64,000 nt of DNA, from contig NC_085141.1 of assembly GCF_024139115.2 (NCBI RefSeq), positions 41,971,065 to 42,035,064 of the forward strand, written 5' to 3'. Shown here piece by piece: positions 1 to 10,098 of this stretch; position 1 is the stretch's first letter; the number at the start of each line of letters is the position of its first letter. This DNA comes from Armigeres subalbatus (taxonomy: Eukaryota > Arthropoda > Insecta > Diptera > Culicidae). The position numbers and the translations under genes were made by a program. Below the pieces are notes generated by a model. It was not told where the DNA came from and did no database searches. It saw only the letters and a list, made by a program, of their open reading frames with translations.

Positions 1-1684
1 ACGTTAGTGGCGCTGTAGTCCTTTAAAGTATTTTGCCAAAATATGCTTCCACAAGCCTAATTTGTCGGTTTGTTATGCATAATGATGTAGTGCATGTTTT
101 GATTCATTACCAACATTGGTTTGACACTTGTAGTACCGGTACTTTGGCTACCAGGTCAAAGTGACCTACATGATAGCACGCGAACAGGAACGACATTAGC
201 AATCTAATACTTATGCATCTGCTGCCTCGTACGATGTGTTCCTGGATAGTCTGCGACAAGTGGTTAAGATCAAGAACTCAAAAAGATGAGCTTTACCCAA
301 GAATTTTCAAAAAGTGATATGTTTTCTTGTAAATTTGAATAGAATTGGAATGAAATATTTTTATTTTGATCAATTTGTTTGTTTATTCAAATATAGCACT
401 TTAATATCCGGACCCTGTAAAGAAAGTCATCAGCTTGAATTTAAATAGAAAACAAGAAACAAGAACATCATTTGTTTGATAAAATTCCATTAAAAATGAT
501 GAAAAATCAAATTGAGTCTTTTGAGTCTATTGTTGTGTCATCGCTCTCCATTAGTAAAACAGATAATATCGCAACAATAGGACTGACCTTCAAAAAATAT
601 CACAACAATAGGCAGGCGACGTCCTATTATTGCGGTAGTTTGTTTTAATAGTGATAAAATCAAAACAACATAAGACGCTCAATATTAATTAATCATGAGT
701 CGGATGCTTGTGACTGGTACCCAGCGCCGTATCGTGCGGTTGGCCAGCCTTTAGGAGGCGCCAAAATCAAGAATCACCCTATGAGAAGAAATTAATTGTA
801 CGAGTTAAAGGGCTGATAGTAAACAAAAATATTTAATTATTTCCACATCTATTCTGGTATCTCGGGGACTTCCAAAAGCGGCTACAAGAAGCAGTTTATT
901 ACACAAAATCCAAAAGTAACATCATCAAATTATTATTTGTATATATTGAAGTTTTATAGCCATATGCGTGATCGAATTAGTTCGATTTTTGCAACTATCA
1001 TCCAGGGACCTCCGGAACCGTAATATAATGCAGGAGTGGAGAGAATTTACTCTCAATTTGGTTTGGGATAACTCAACTTTTCTCAGTAGATTTTTAGGGA
1101 CTAGCCGGTAAATCAAATTCTGAAGGATAATTTTGCTCTAATAACTGATACCAGGAAGAGCTTATTATAGAGACTAGTAGCCCTAGGCTGGCTGATCTCT
1201 GATTCAAGATGAGATTGTTTGTGTTATTCAGAAAATCTTCAAGTAATCCAGAAATTGATCATTTCGGATGAATTTCATTGTTCCAACTGTTTCCAGAGAC
1301 TAGTAGTGTATCGTTAATCCTAATAGGTCCGCTGGCGATTTCGATCACCAACCAACCCATTAAAGAGTTGAGTTTTTCTTGAATCAACTAGCCCAATAGA
1401 AGTTCCGATTATCGATCTTCTCACTTCATAGCTAGATTTCAATGAACCAACTAACCCATTCCAGGGACGGGTTATTGTGGTTCCTTTCATCGACTCATGC
1501 CAGAGTTGGTTGGACAGCAAGTGCTGTCACGAAATGTCAATCAGCACCTTTTGTGTGAAAGTATTTGTATCCCTCAAAAAGTATTCCGAATGATTTTGTT
1601 TAACGAGTACTTTTTCAGTTTGAAAAGTATTCTAGAATAGCCTAGAATAGCAGCTTAATATTGAACAGTTATGAATACGTGTTT
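1..1684. other. Intergenic, no gene seen
   Basis: No coding frame here has recognisable motifs. The stretch is AT-rich and apparently unique apart from a short foldback at 555-647. Short open frames at 925-1116 and 1320-1520 show no domain, signal peptide or biased codon use and are not called. Confidence 0.6.
555..647. repeat. Small imperfect foldback
   Basis: The left arm at 555-583 begins TAAAACAGATAATATCGCAA. The reverse complement of the right arm at 621-647 begins TAAAACAAACTACCGCAATA. The arms end in the same AATAGGAC core and enclose about 37 bases. This looks like a tiny MITE or MITE remnant. No target duplication could be defined. Confidence 0.5.
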
Positions 1685-1793
1685 TATTCCCGATAGGAAA
1701 ATCTTTATAAAAATAAGTTAACAAATCCGTAAATTGCAAACGCTTTTATTGTGCTCAGGATTTGGGATTTGTGCAGGGATTTAGGTGAAACAC
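1685..1793. repeat. Direct duplication, copy 1
   Basis: About 100 bases from TATTCCCGATAGGAAAATC to GTGCAGGGATTT are repeated at 2389-2500 with a single substitution in the core (AAATTG versus AAAATG). Similarity fades after GGGATTT. The copies are in the same orientation, about 600 bases apart. Neither contains a recognisable coding sequence. Confidence 0.85.
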
Positions 1794-2388
1794 TAAAGGA
1801 AACAGTTGAGAATCGATGAATCGATGAATTCCTCCGCAGGATAGATCTAGCACAAGTCCAAACTACCTGTTCAGTTGGAGCCATCAGCTGATAAGCTTTT
1901 AGCACATTGGATGGCGACACTACAGAGGCCTTGGCACCGTCATTAGAATGAATTACTTTCCAAGAGATGGAGAAGCACCGGAGTTTTCAACCTCAAATCT
2001 ATCCTCAAATTTCGAAGAGCTTCAGCTTAAGCAGCAGCTATCTTATTAAGGAATTGCGCAATGGGCTCGAACGAAGACCTGAGATCTATCCATCATGTTC
2101 TTCAAACTTCGTCGCACAAACTCGGATAATTTTATTGCAGTCATCCCAGGCAATCGAAGCCTCCCTTTTCGTTTCCGGCTCCATCGTTGGCCAGATAAAA
2201 TTTAACTTCCCGAAGGTTACACCACACCAGGGTTCAGAGAAAAAAAAATTCTTTATTTTTCTATCAGTTTTAATGCCGTTTGTTTACCTTTTTGGGGTGG
2301 CGCATATCGAAGGACACTCTTTTGATTATAATCTATATTAAAATTTTTGGATTTCTTGAAAGCTCATATTGAATTTTACAAATAAACG

Positions 2389-2500
2389 TATTCCCGATAG
2401 GAAAATCTTTATAAAAATAAGTTAACAAATCCGTAAAATGCAAACGCTTTTATTGTGCTCAGGATTTGGGATTTGTGCAGGGATTTTGGTAAAACTAACC
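2389..2500. repeat. Direct duplication, copy 2
   Basis: Second copy of the unit at 1685-1793. It ends a few bases before the 8-bp duplication of the hAT-like MITE at 2525. The 600 bases between the copies hold no supported gene; an open frame at 1967-2341 has no recognisable motif. Confidence 0.85.
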
Positions 2501-2524
2501 CTCTTAATTTTAATTAATCTAGAT

Positions 2525-3233
2525 TAGGGTGGCTCAAATTAGTATGGGAAAAACTTTGTTCAATTTTTTTGATGGGCCGCCCTCTTATCCGGTTCTATTT
2601 GATGCCCTGATGCTCTGGACAAAATTTCAGCCAAATCGGTCAACATTTGGGCAGTGCTAAACTCGTTGGAAGTTTATATGGAAAAATGTATGCAGAAACA
2701 TCCAAAAACAGTAAATTGCAGCTGGACTACACAACTTACCATGAAGAACTATGATACTCATTCAGATCTTGGAGAATTTAATACAGAATGTTATGCAGAA
2801 AACCGCGAGAAGATTCGAGTTTGCCCGGCTAAGTTATTAGCATTTCTCTGCAGTGAGGTTTGAGCAAATTTCGTTTCTTTTACCTTTGAAAAGAAATAAA
2901 TTCACCCCTACAACACTCCAGTAAAATGCTAATATCTTTGCGTAATAAACTCTAATCTTCTCGCGGTTTTCAGCATAACATTCTGTATTTTATTTTGCAA
3001 GAACTGAATGAGTATCATGGTTCTTGATCGTAAATTGTGCCGTCCAACTGCAATTTACTGTTTTTGGATGTTTCTGCATACATTTTTCCTTATAAACTTC
3101 CAACGAGTTTAGCACTGCCCAAACGTTGACCGATTTGGCTGAAATTTTGTCCAGAGCATCAGGGCATCAAATAGAACCGGATAAGAGGGCGGCCCATCAA
3201 AAATTTTGAAAAAGTGTTTTTTGAGCCACCCTA
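2525..3233. mobile_element. Palindromic hAT-like MITE (foldback, 709 bp)
   Basis: The element begins TAGGGTGGCTCAAA and ends TTTGAGCCACCCTA. Almost its whole length is one inverted repeat: the left arm (from 2525) returns as the right arm (to 3233) around a centre near 2880. It is flanked by the direct repeat ATCTAGAT at 2517-2524 and 3234-3241, an 8-bp target duplication as made by hAT transposases. It has no transposase, so it would be non-autonomous. The element at 35730-36496 has the same terminal motif and the same TSD length. The hAT assignment is inferred from TSD length and TIR form. Confidence 0.88.
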
Positions 3234-3241
3234 ATCTAGAT

Positions 3242-3744
3242 TCGGAAAGTCTACGTTAAAGATTCTTTTTCACCAGTCACATTTTCTGTGTGAATTTTAA
3301 AGAATAGAATATCCTGGAAAAACTGAAAATCTCTCATCAAAATTTTGAGGCAAAATTCAAAAGATTCTCCCGTTATTGTCTTGAAAATACCCAAAACTAG
3401 TCAAACCTGCCCGATCTTGCTCGGGTTGTTTTTTTTTCGTTTAGTGGACAGCAGCGTAGTCCTCTATAGATCGATTTCAGTTCGAACTTGATGGTTATCT
3501 ACAGAACTCATGAAAACGTAGTATTTTTACATTTGTTCTACTTTCCAAGCGAAAGATCAATCTTTATTGTGCAATTGGACGAAAGTTATGGACCAAAAAC
3601 AAAAGGGTGCCGACAACCGACCACCTTCCCCTATATCAAAACTAGTTATTTTGTTATAGCTTTTTTTTCAGATCAAAGTTTGTTATGAAACATGTACCAA
3701 AATAGCAAAAATTGTAACAAAATTTCTTCCATATTTAGCAAAAA
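3242..3744. other. Intergenic with fragment of a TIR element
   Basis: No gene is seen. Positions about 3570-3636 (ATGGACCAAAAACAAAAGGG onward) match the right end of the TIR element at 25350-25392, so this is probably a remnant of the same family. An open frame at 3488-3688 overlaps that repeat and is not credible. Confidence 0.5.
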
Positions 3745-3949
3745 GGGGAAGGGTCGTTTGGTCGAATGCCACTAGGCCGAAAGATGTTTGGCCGAATATA
3801 CCATTTGGCCGAAAATGCCATTAGGCCGAAAGTCATTTGGCCGAAAGTCATTTGGCCGAAAGGATCATTTGGCCGAAAGGGTCATTTGGCCGAAAGAATC
3901 GTTTGGTCGAAAAGGGCATTTGGCCGAAGTCATTTGGTCATTTGAAAAG

Positions 3950-4380
3950 TGAGAAATTAGGAGTGAGAAGAGAGACGTCTCAATTCTTTCTCCCCATTTC
4001 TCACTTCCTACTGTGAAAAGTGAGTAGTGCGAAGTGAGTAGTGAGATCTCTCACAATGAGATAAAAGAAATGAGGAGTGAGAAAGGAGACGTCTCACTTC
4101 TCATTCCTCAATTCTCACTTCTCACTGTAAAAAATGAGGAGCGCGAAGTAGTGAGGCGTCTCACTACTCACTACGCGCTTCTCACTTTTAATAGCGAGAA
4201 GTGATAAAGAGAAGCGCGAAGTGATTAGTGAGACGTCTCACTACCCACTTCGCGCTTCTTACTTTTTACAGCGAGAAATGAGAAATGAGACGTCTTACTA
4301 CATACTTCACGCTTCTCACTTTTTACAGTTACAGAAGTGAGAAATGAGGAATGAAAATTGAGACGTCTCTTTTCTCACTT
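3950..4380. repeat. GTGAGAAG / AGACGTCTC palindromic tandem block
   Basis: Repeats of about 60-80 bases made of GAAGTGAGTAGTGAG words alternate with their reverse complement, punctuated by the palindrome GAGACGTCTC. Arms point toward each other, so the block can fold back on itself. It lies inside the GGCCGAA element. Confidence 0.75.
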
Positions 4381-4546
4381 TTCAAATGACCTATTCGGTC
4401 AAATGTCCTATTCGACCAAATGTCCTATTCGGCCAAATAACCATTTCGGCCAAATGACCCTTTCGCCCAAACGACCTTTTCGGCCAAATGACTTTCGGTC
4501 AGATGGGTTTCGGCAAAAGATATTTTATATTATATAAGAATTATTT

Positions 4547-5855
4547 TCAAGGGGGTCCCGTAGCGTAGGTGCCCAAGTAACAATTTCCATGCTTCTTAGA
4601 TTTATTCAATTCTTATAATGGATTTAAAATAGCAATCCCCATAGCTAGTTGCACAGTTTTATTGGCGCTCTTATTGCTATCAATAAACCTCTCATAAATA
4701 TGCTGAAAAAGCTTCAAACGTCAAACGCCTATTGATCTTATGAGCAGCTCTACGGTTGTGATTGAGAGCGTTATAAATCCTATTTTCAAAGCTCGGATAA
4801 AGCCATAATTTTTGGTCGTAATGTGGTCAAATGAATAACCCCAATAAGAATATTTGCATTGCAAAGAGTTTAATACGGTTTGTAATAAGAACAGCGATTT
4901 TCTAATCGAAATTTATGATGGCCATGTTGAAAAAGTAGAGGCATTTTCAAGTCAGTGATATTTATCACTGAAATTCATGACTTGACGATTTTTCCAGCAC
5001 GTAATCAACTTTTTTGGTAATTGATTTGCACTAAAAATATATTGAGGTGGAAAATCAATACAATAAGTGAAGATTTACGATATTGCTGTTATATTTTTTT
5101 CAAATTTATTGCCCTAAACTACAATATTTTGAGAGCGCGTGGTAAGCAATCTAATTTTTTCATCAGCTTTCACCATAAAATCGAAAGCGCACCTCATTTT
5201 AATAAAAGTACAATGAACAACAATCCTGTAAAAATATTATTTTGTATCAACTCTCATCAATATTCTCATCAACAATTTACTTTGTTATTATTACTCAAAG
5301 ATTTATTTCTCTTTTTTCAAAGCATCTTATTTGACAGCTGCCGCAGCCAAATTCCCTTTTTTGCGGATGGTTCAAAAAGGGTTTATAAATACTCTTATAA
5401 TAGGTTTATAGCGGTTATCCTGAGAGGGCCACTTGGCCATATCTTACTCTTATAGTGGTCATCAGAAGGTTTTCGTGTAAAAGTGGGTTTTATTGGTCGA
5501 TCTTATAATTTAATCTTGAAAACAACTCCTAGAGCAGAATAAAACTTGAAATGTTACTTGGGTACCATGGCTACACGTTCGCCTTATAAGCGAATGGTCA
5601 TGGGTTCGATTCCCAGCCCCTCCACCAATATGGCAACCGAACAAAGCAACGATCACTGGATTCACCCACCACATGGACAAATGAACACAATGGACACACG
5701 ATGATATGGACTGGCAACGAAAACAATGACGAAATATGGACATCTAAAAATAGATTCTGTGTGGATTCTGTAGAGCAGAGTACCACAGTGGTTCACGGCA
5801 CAGTAGCGGTTCGGAACACGAGTGCCTACCAAATAAATTTACGAATAAAAAAAAA
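4547..5855 (+). mobile_element. tRNA-derived SINE, split by a DNA element
   Basis: The head GGGGGTCCCGTAGCGTAGGT (from 4551) is separated from the rest of the tRNA-like part, which resumes at 5561 and contains a perfect B box, GGTTCGATTCC, at 5603-5613. A tRNA-unrelated body and an A-run follow, ending at 5855. Direct repeats ATAAGAATTATTT flank it at 4534-4546 and 5856-5868, a 13-bp target duplication. The head resembles the Feilai-type SINEs of Aedes. The A and B boxes are now about 1 kb apart, so polymerase III transcription from this copy is unlikely. Confidence 0.82.
4571..5560. mobile_element. DNA element inserted between SINE A and B boxes
   Basis: The ends are inverted: GCCCAAGTAACAATTTC on the left and GAAATGTTACTTGG on the right. 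A GGT on each side (4568-4570, 5561-5563) is compatible with a 3-bp target duplication, and removing the insert restores a normal tRNA-like head. It is about 990 bases and AT-rich. The open frame at 5021-5455 has no transposase motif. Superfamily not determined. Confidence 0.7.
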
Positions 5856-6189
5856 ATAAGAATTATTTCTTGTAAAGAAAAAGATTATCGCTTCGGTTCC
5901 CTTTGTTTGTTGTCCGAAACATGTGTGGTACTAAACTTTCAAATCGTATGTATTTTTCCTTCATTGACATATAGATCCCCTAACCTCGCCAGCAAAAGAT
6001 GTTCCGGACAGCGACGACAGCGACAATCTTTATCTTGTAACTAAAATATCTTTTGTTTCGGCCTAATGGTTTGTTTGGCCTAGTGGCATTCAGCTAAAGG
6101 GCTTTCGACTTTCGACTTGAGCCGATACAATTATAACAATACGGATAATTTTGAGGATTTTCAAAGCATTATTCAACAAATCCTAGGAG

Positions 6190-7170
6190 TTTTTTGATTT
6201 TTTTTTCTTTTATGTATCTATTTTCTATATATGCATATTCTCGGCTAAACATAAATAATCTTTTTCCGAAAATGTGGGAATTGTTCTTCAGAAAACTAAG
6301 GAATTGCCCGCAGAACGCCACTAGAATTCATGGAGGAATTTCCAGAAGAAAAAGAGGGATAGCTTCTAGAAGAATTTCCAATGTTATTGCTTAAGAATAT
6401 CGCTGTGAAATCTGGTTTTCGGGTGATTTTTGTAGATATTTTAGGGGAAGTACCGGTAGATTTTTTTTTAATTCCGGCAGGATCTTCAGGAAGAATTTCT
6501 TATAGAAATTCCAGAGGAATTTAGGGGCCATTTTTGGAGGTAATTCCGAAAGAGTTTTGACGAAACTACCGGAAGAATATCTGGAGAGGCTACTGCCAGA
6601 TGAATTTCTCAACTAATTTCCGGGAGAGTTTCCAAAAGAAAAAATCCCTGACCATTTTTCCGGGAGAGTTGTTAGAGTAGTTTCTGGAAGCACTCCTGGG
6701 GCGTGAGCAGGGAGTGGCTATCCAGGGCTTCCACATAAGTTTATGAAGAAATTTACACGGAATTTCTGAAAAAGCCCCGAAGTAATTATTGAAGCGATCT
6801 TGATGAAATTTCTGGAGAAACTCCAGAGAATGTCAGGAGGAGCTTCCATGGGAATTTCTGAATGATGGAAATTCTGGGAAAGGAGACGTGGACACTTCTG
6901 AAGCAATTCCATAAGTGAATTGTTGAAGAAATCACCAAGGAAATAAAAGAATTTCCTGAGTATATTTAGAATAATTAAAGAAGAAATACTTTAAGGTGGA
7001 TGTTCGGAAGAATTTATGAAAGAATTCACGGAGAAATTTCTGGAGTAACTCCTATGAGTCCTAGTTGATTTTTTTGAGGAACTTTCGGAGGAACACCTGG
7101 AGGAACTTGGGGAGGATTTTCTGGAGGAACTTCCGGAGGGATTCCTGAAGGAATTTCCGAAGGGGGCGGA
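6190..7170. repeat. Decayed 24-bp GGAATTCC-type satellite
   Basis: Degenerate units such as GGAGGAACTTCCGGAGGGAT recur through the stretch and are clearest at 7075-7166. The unit and orientation match the right half of the large inverted array at 43213-46545, so this is probably an old relic of the same family. Open frames here result from the stop-free repeat and are not genes. Confidence 0.65.
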
Positions 7171-7886
7171 GGTGTTAGTCGTATAATTTGACAACTTTCC
7201 GTGTCCTTGGCCAGTCTAGTGCACAAAGCTTATTGAACCAGATTGGGTACATATCGATGTTAAGGTCATTGCAAAAGCTTTGGTCGATCTAGTAGATAAC
7301 TTGGCTTGAACTGGAAACCGTTTTGGCGAACCTTGAACATCTCGTATTCCTGAAAAAAGATCACTGTCTCAATAATCAGGATAGGATGAGTCGACTTGAT
7401 TGAGTATTTAGAATTTTCAAATTTAGATTCATCTGCATGTTCTCAGAGGCGAAATCTTTCCAAGGTTTCGGATATCTGGGTCTCCACGATATAATCAAAC
7501 TTAGTAAAATTGTCACGTAGCATATAAAGGATACCACGCATGTGCCATGGTTAAAACAAATTAAAAATTCAATTAAAAACGAACAGTGGGTAATGTCTGT
7601 GACATAACCGCTAAGTGGACGTAGGACTTGACTTGACCATGCCTTTAAGATACATAATATGTCCAAATTTCTCACATCAACTATTTTAGATAAATAAATT
7701 CAGAAAGTATCTGTCCGGTCACGAAATATTAGCCTCGACAGTGGCAACCTTCCCACTGAAGGACTGCCTTAAATAAACCACAAGTTGGTTCAGCAGGGGA
7801 TGTAGACTGTATCTCAGCCCTTCCACTGAAGGGCCTTCTAATCCGTGCGATAGCTACTGAAGGAGAACATTATTTTTAACTCTTAG

Positions 7887-7902
7887 AGCCTTGAAAAAGG
7901 CT
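7887..7902 (-). terminator. Histone-mRNA-like 3' stem-loop
   Basis: On the minus strand the sequence is AGCCTTTTTCAAGGCT: a six-pair stem with a TTTC loop, preceded by CAAAC. It fits the core of the replication-dependent histone 3' processing signal except that the first pair is A-T rather than G-C. No histone reading frame lies beside it. A chance hairpin remains possible. Confidence 0.35.
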
Positions 7903-7971
7903 GTTTGCTTCGGCTAAGTGCAAAAAGTAAGAAAACGATCTTTTCAAATAACCGCGAATTTCTAGTGATGG

Positions 7972-8060
7972 TATAAAAAAGACTGAATGATCTGCGAGCG
8001 AGTGCACTTTTCTTTTATACTACTTAATTTTGAATCTTCTCTGCTTCCCAATTGGTGGGC
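7972..8060. promoter_or_regulatory. Opposed TATA boxes with CCAAT motifs
   Basis: Plus strand: TATAAAAA at 7972-7979. Minus strand: TATAAAAG at 8012-8019, about 35 bases upstream of the initiator-like TCAGTC at 7981-7986, with CCAATTGG at 8048-8055 further upstream. A plus-strand CCAATCAG follows. The minus-strand set would drive a transcript toward the stem-loop at 7887-7902, but the gap has no ORF. Inferred from motifs only. Confidence 0.35.
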
Positions 8061-8809
8061 CAATCAGCTAGTGTCTTGTATCCCGATTCTTTGTCAGCCA
8101 AAGCGTCATCATCATCAACGTGTTGAAGGGCTTCTTCTTTTTTACGCTTGTTGCTCGCTGCTGGCGTCTATTTCTTAACGGGACTTTTCACTTGATACAG
8201 GCCAATAAGCCGTGCAAGCGAGCTTAGAATTGCAGTTCAGGTGGGAAGTAGGGTGTTCTTTTCTGAGACAAAATTGTTAGTAGTAGAAGGAAGGAAACAC
8301 CCGGACATGGGATTTCGGGTGATAAGATTTAGACTTCATAACATGGGACGATCATTCAGTCACGTTCGCTTTGTGTGCGGTCAGTATCAAACAATGTTTT
8401 ACTACATATTTTTTTATCAATGCCAATATTGCATTGATCAATGCATTCACGCAAAACAAAAAGTTGTGACATTCTTTGCATTAATCATTTTGTATTAAAT
8501 CTCGCATGCAAACCAATCACAGAATGTAATATTTGTTACGTCAACTCATTGCATTAAATCGGTTTATTTGGTTTCGACCAACACATCTTAACGACTCTCT
8601 TTAGCTCCTCCAGCAACAAATATATGCTTCGTGCACATCAGCATAGCTTCGACTCACACAATCTTCCCGACACCGTTCAACTTGATGGTGGACAAGGACG
8701 CAGAGCCAATTCCATTTTCATCGCCCTTTGCTATCTCTATTACCCTTCTACTTCATTCACATAGTATAGAACGAGGATTATAATAGTCTTCTATCACTGC
8801 TTCTCTCAG

Positions 8810-9000
8810 CTAGTGTATAGCCCAGATGGCAAGCGCGTCAGCCGGATAGCGCTAGGCTTGGTGGACGGCATAGGTTCAATTCTCGATTTCGGTCAATTTT
8901 TTTTGTAAGCAAATAAGGTTGGCGAAGTATATAAGAATTCGTTCCTCGACGGAAGTTTAAAAATAGATTCTATGTAGACACAAACACAAACCTAGTTCCT
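8810..9000 (+). mobile_element. tRNA-derived SINE
   Basis: An A-box-like TAGCCCAGATGGC at 8818-8830 is followed by a B box GGTTCAATTCT at 8873-8883. The body ends with TAAAAATAGATTCTATGTAG, which is nearly the tail of the SINE at 4547-5855. The spacing fits a tRNA-like head. Element ends are approximate and no TSD was resolved. Confidence 0.65.
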
Positions 9001-10064
9001 TTTTCTCGTGACCAGATACCTAATGCAATGGCTTGCTATATCGACTTAATGCAATCTGTGCATGGGCCTCAGCCTCATGCAATCTGTGCATGGAATTCAT
9101 GCACGATTGTCATAAAATCATGCATTCTCTGGTTGGGTGTTGATATTTAACGTGTATTTGCTTAGAATTTTGTTTTGGGTCGCGCGGATTTGGCGCAGAA
9201 TGGATTTTCATGTTGCGCGGAAATGGCGTGGATTTGTTTTTAGTCGGCGCGGATTTGGCGCGGAAAATATTTCAGGATCTCCGTAACAACCCTGCAATTT
9301 CTATTTCCGAAGGGAATTGAAAGCTTTGATATTGATCGTTGGCTCTCTGAAGAACCGTTTGTTTTTTGGACATACATGCAGCATGTAGTGCATGCATGTG
9401 GCTTTCCTTCAGCCTGTCTCGGCTCATCACCGATGCCGGCCGGTCTCGGCTCGACTCTGCTGCTGCTGCCGGTATCTGCTCAGCATTGCTGATTTGTCGG
9501 GTCTGTAGGGTGGACTGCTGCTGTACTGGCTAGGTTTCGGCTGATGATGGTGGCTTCGATGACTTGATGATGCGGTTGCTTCGCTTGTCCCGGTCAGAAT
9601 GAAAGGAAAAAATTGCGTTGCGCTATTTTATGGCTTCTCGGCAGACCCAGCGGCTGCTCATTCGCTGGTGTCTGCACCAATCAGAACGTGGTAATGGAAT
9701 GATGCAAGAATTATGCGGTACCCATATTTATAGGTTCCCTTGATCTCAATGTATTTCATTGAAAACAATTTCATGCCTATTGAAACAAGTTTTTCGGGTC
9801 TTATCAAGCATGGACATGAAAGGCATACTTGAAATCTGTCGATTGAGGGGCTTACCGCAGAAATTTGTCCACTGAGACGAACGCTATTAACGTTTAAAAT
9901 CTTTCAACACAGCGTAACGCGGTCGATTTGAATATTTTGAAATGACACCTGGTATAGTAAAGAGAGACGTAAGTCCTACGTCAAAACGTTCAGAAAACTT
10001 AGTTTTTTTTGTGTTAACGAGGAACATTGTACGCTTTATCAAGGGTACGTACTATGCCAGTATA

Positions 10065-10098
10065 GCCTTTCGATACAACTTTGTTGTACGAGAAAGGC
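10065..10098. repeat. Dispersed hairpin GCCTTTC...GAAAGGC
   Basis: GCCTTTC and ACAAC pair with GTTGT and GAAAGGC around a TTT loop with a small internal bulge. The same 34-base hairpin occurs at 35367-35400 with few changes, both preceded by TATA. Two near-identical copies 25 kb apart imply a mobile or repeat-derived unit. Confidence 0.7.

Larger units (their letters stand above)
4515..6054. mobile_element. MITE with 8-bp TSD, split by a SINE
   Basis: It starts AAAAGATATTTTA and ends TAAAATATCTTTT, and is flanked by GTTTCGGC at 4507-4514 and 6055-6062. Without the inserted SINE it would be about 220 bases. Its inner arm reads GCGACAATCTTTATCTTGTA near the right end. The same family occurs intact at 13143-13335, also with an 8-bp duplication. 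The 8-bp TSD would fit hAT or P superfamilies. There is no coding capacity. Confidence 0.8.
3745..6110. mobile_element. GGCCGAA-repeat TIR element (outermost of a four-level nest)
   Basis: The left part is a run of CATTTGGCCGAAAGG-type units in one orientation. The right part has the same words reverse-complemented, and the outer ends share GAATGCCACTAGGCC (left near 3764; inverted near 6080-6093). The middle holds a GTGAGAAG/CTTCTCAC block. The sequence is interrupted at 4515-6054 by a MITE inserted in GTTTCGGCCTAATGG. A second member at 13820-14400 has the uninterrupted site. No ORF is carried; it is probably non-autonomous. Confidence 0.75.
7171..8809. other. Intergenic with histone-like relic
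   Basis: No intact gene is seen. The stretch holds opposed TATA boxes and a histone-type stem-loop (listed separately), a strong hairpin near 7820 (CCCTTCCACTGAAGGG), and CCAAT motifs. The open frames at 7376-7675, 7987-8178 and 8241-8498 are unrecognisable and overlap these elements. Confidence 0.5.
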
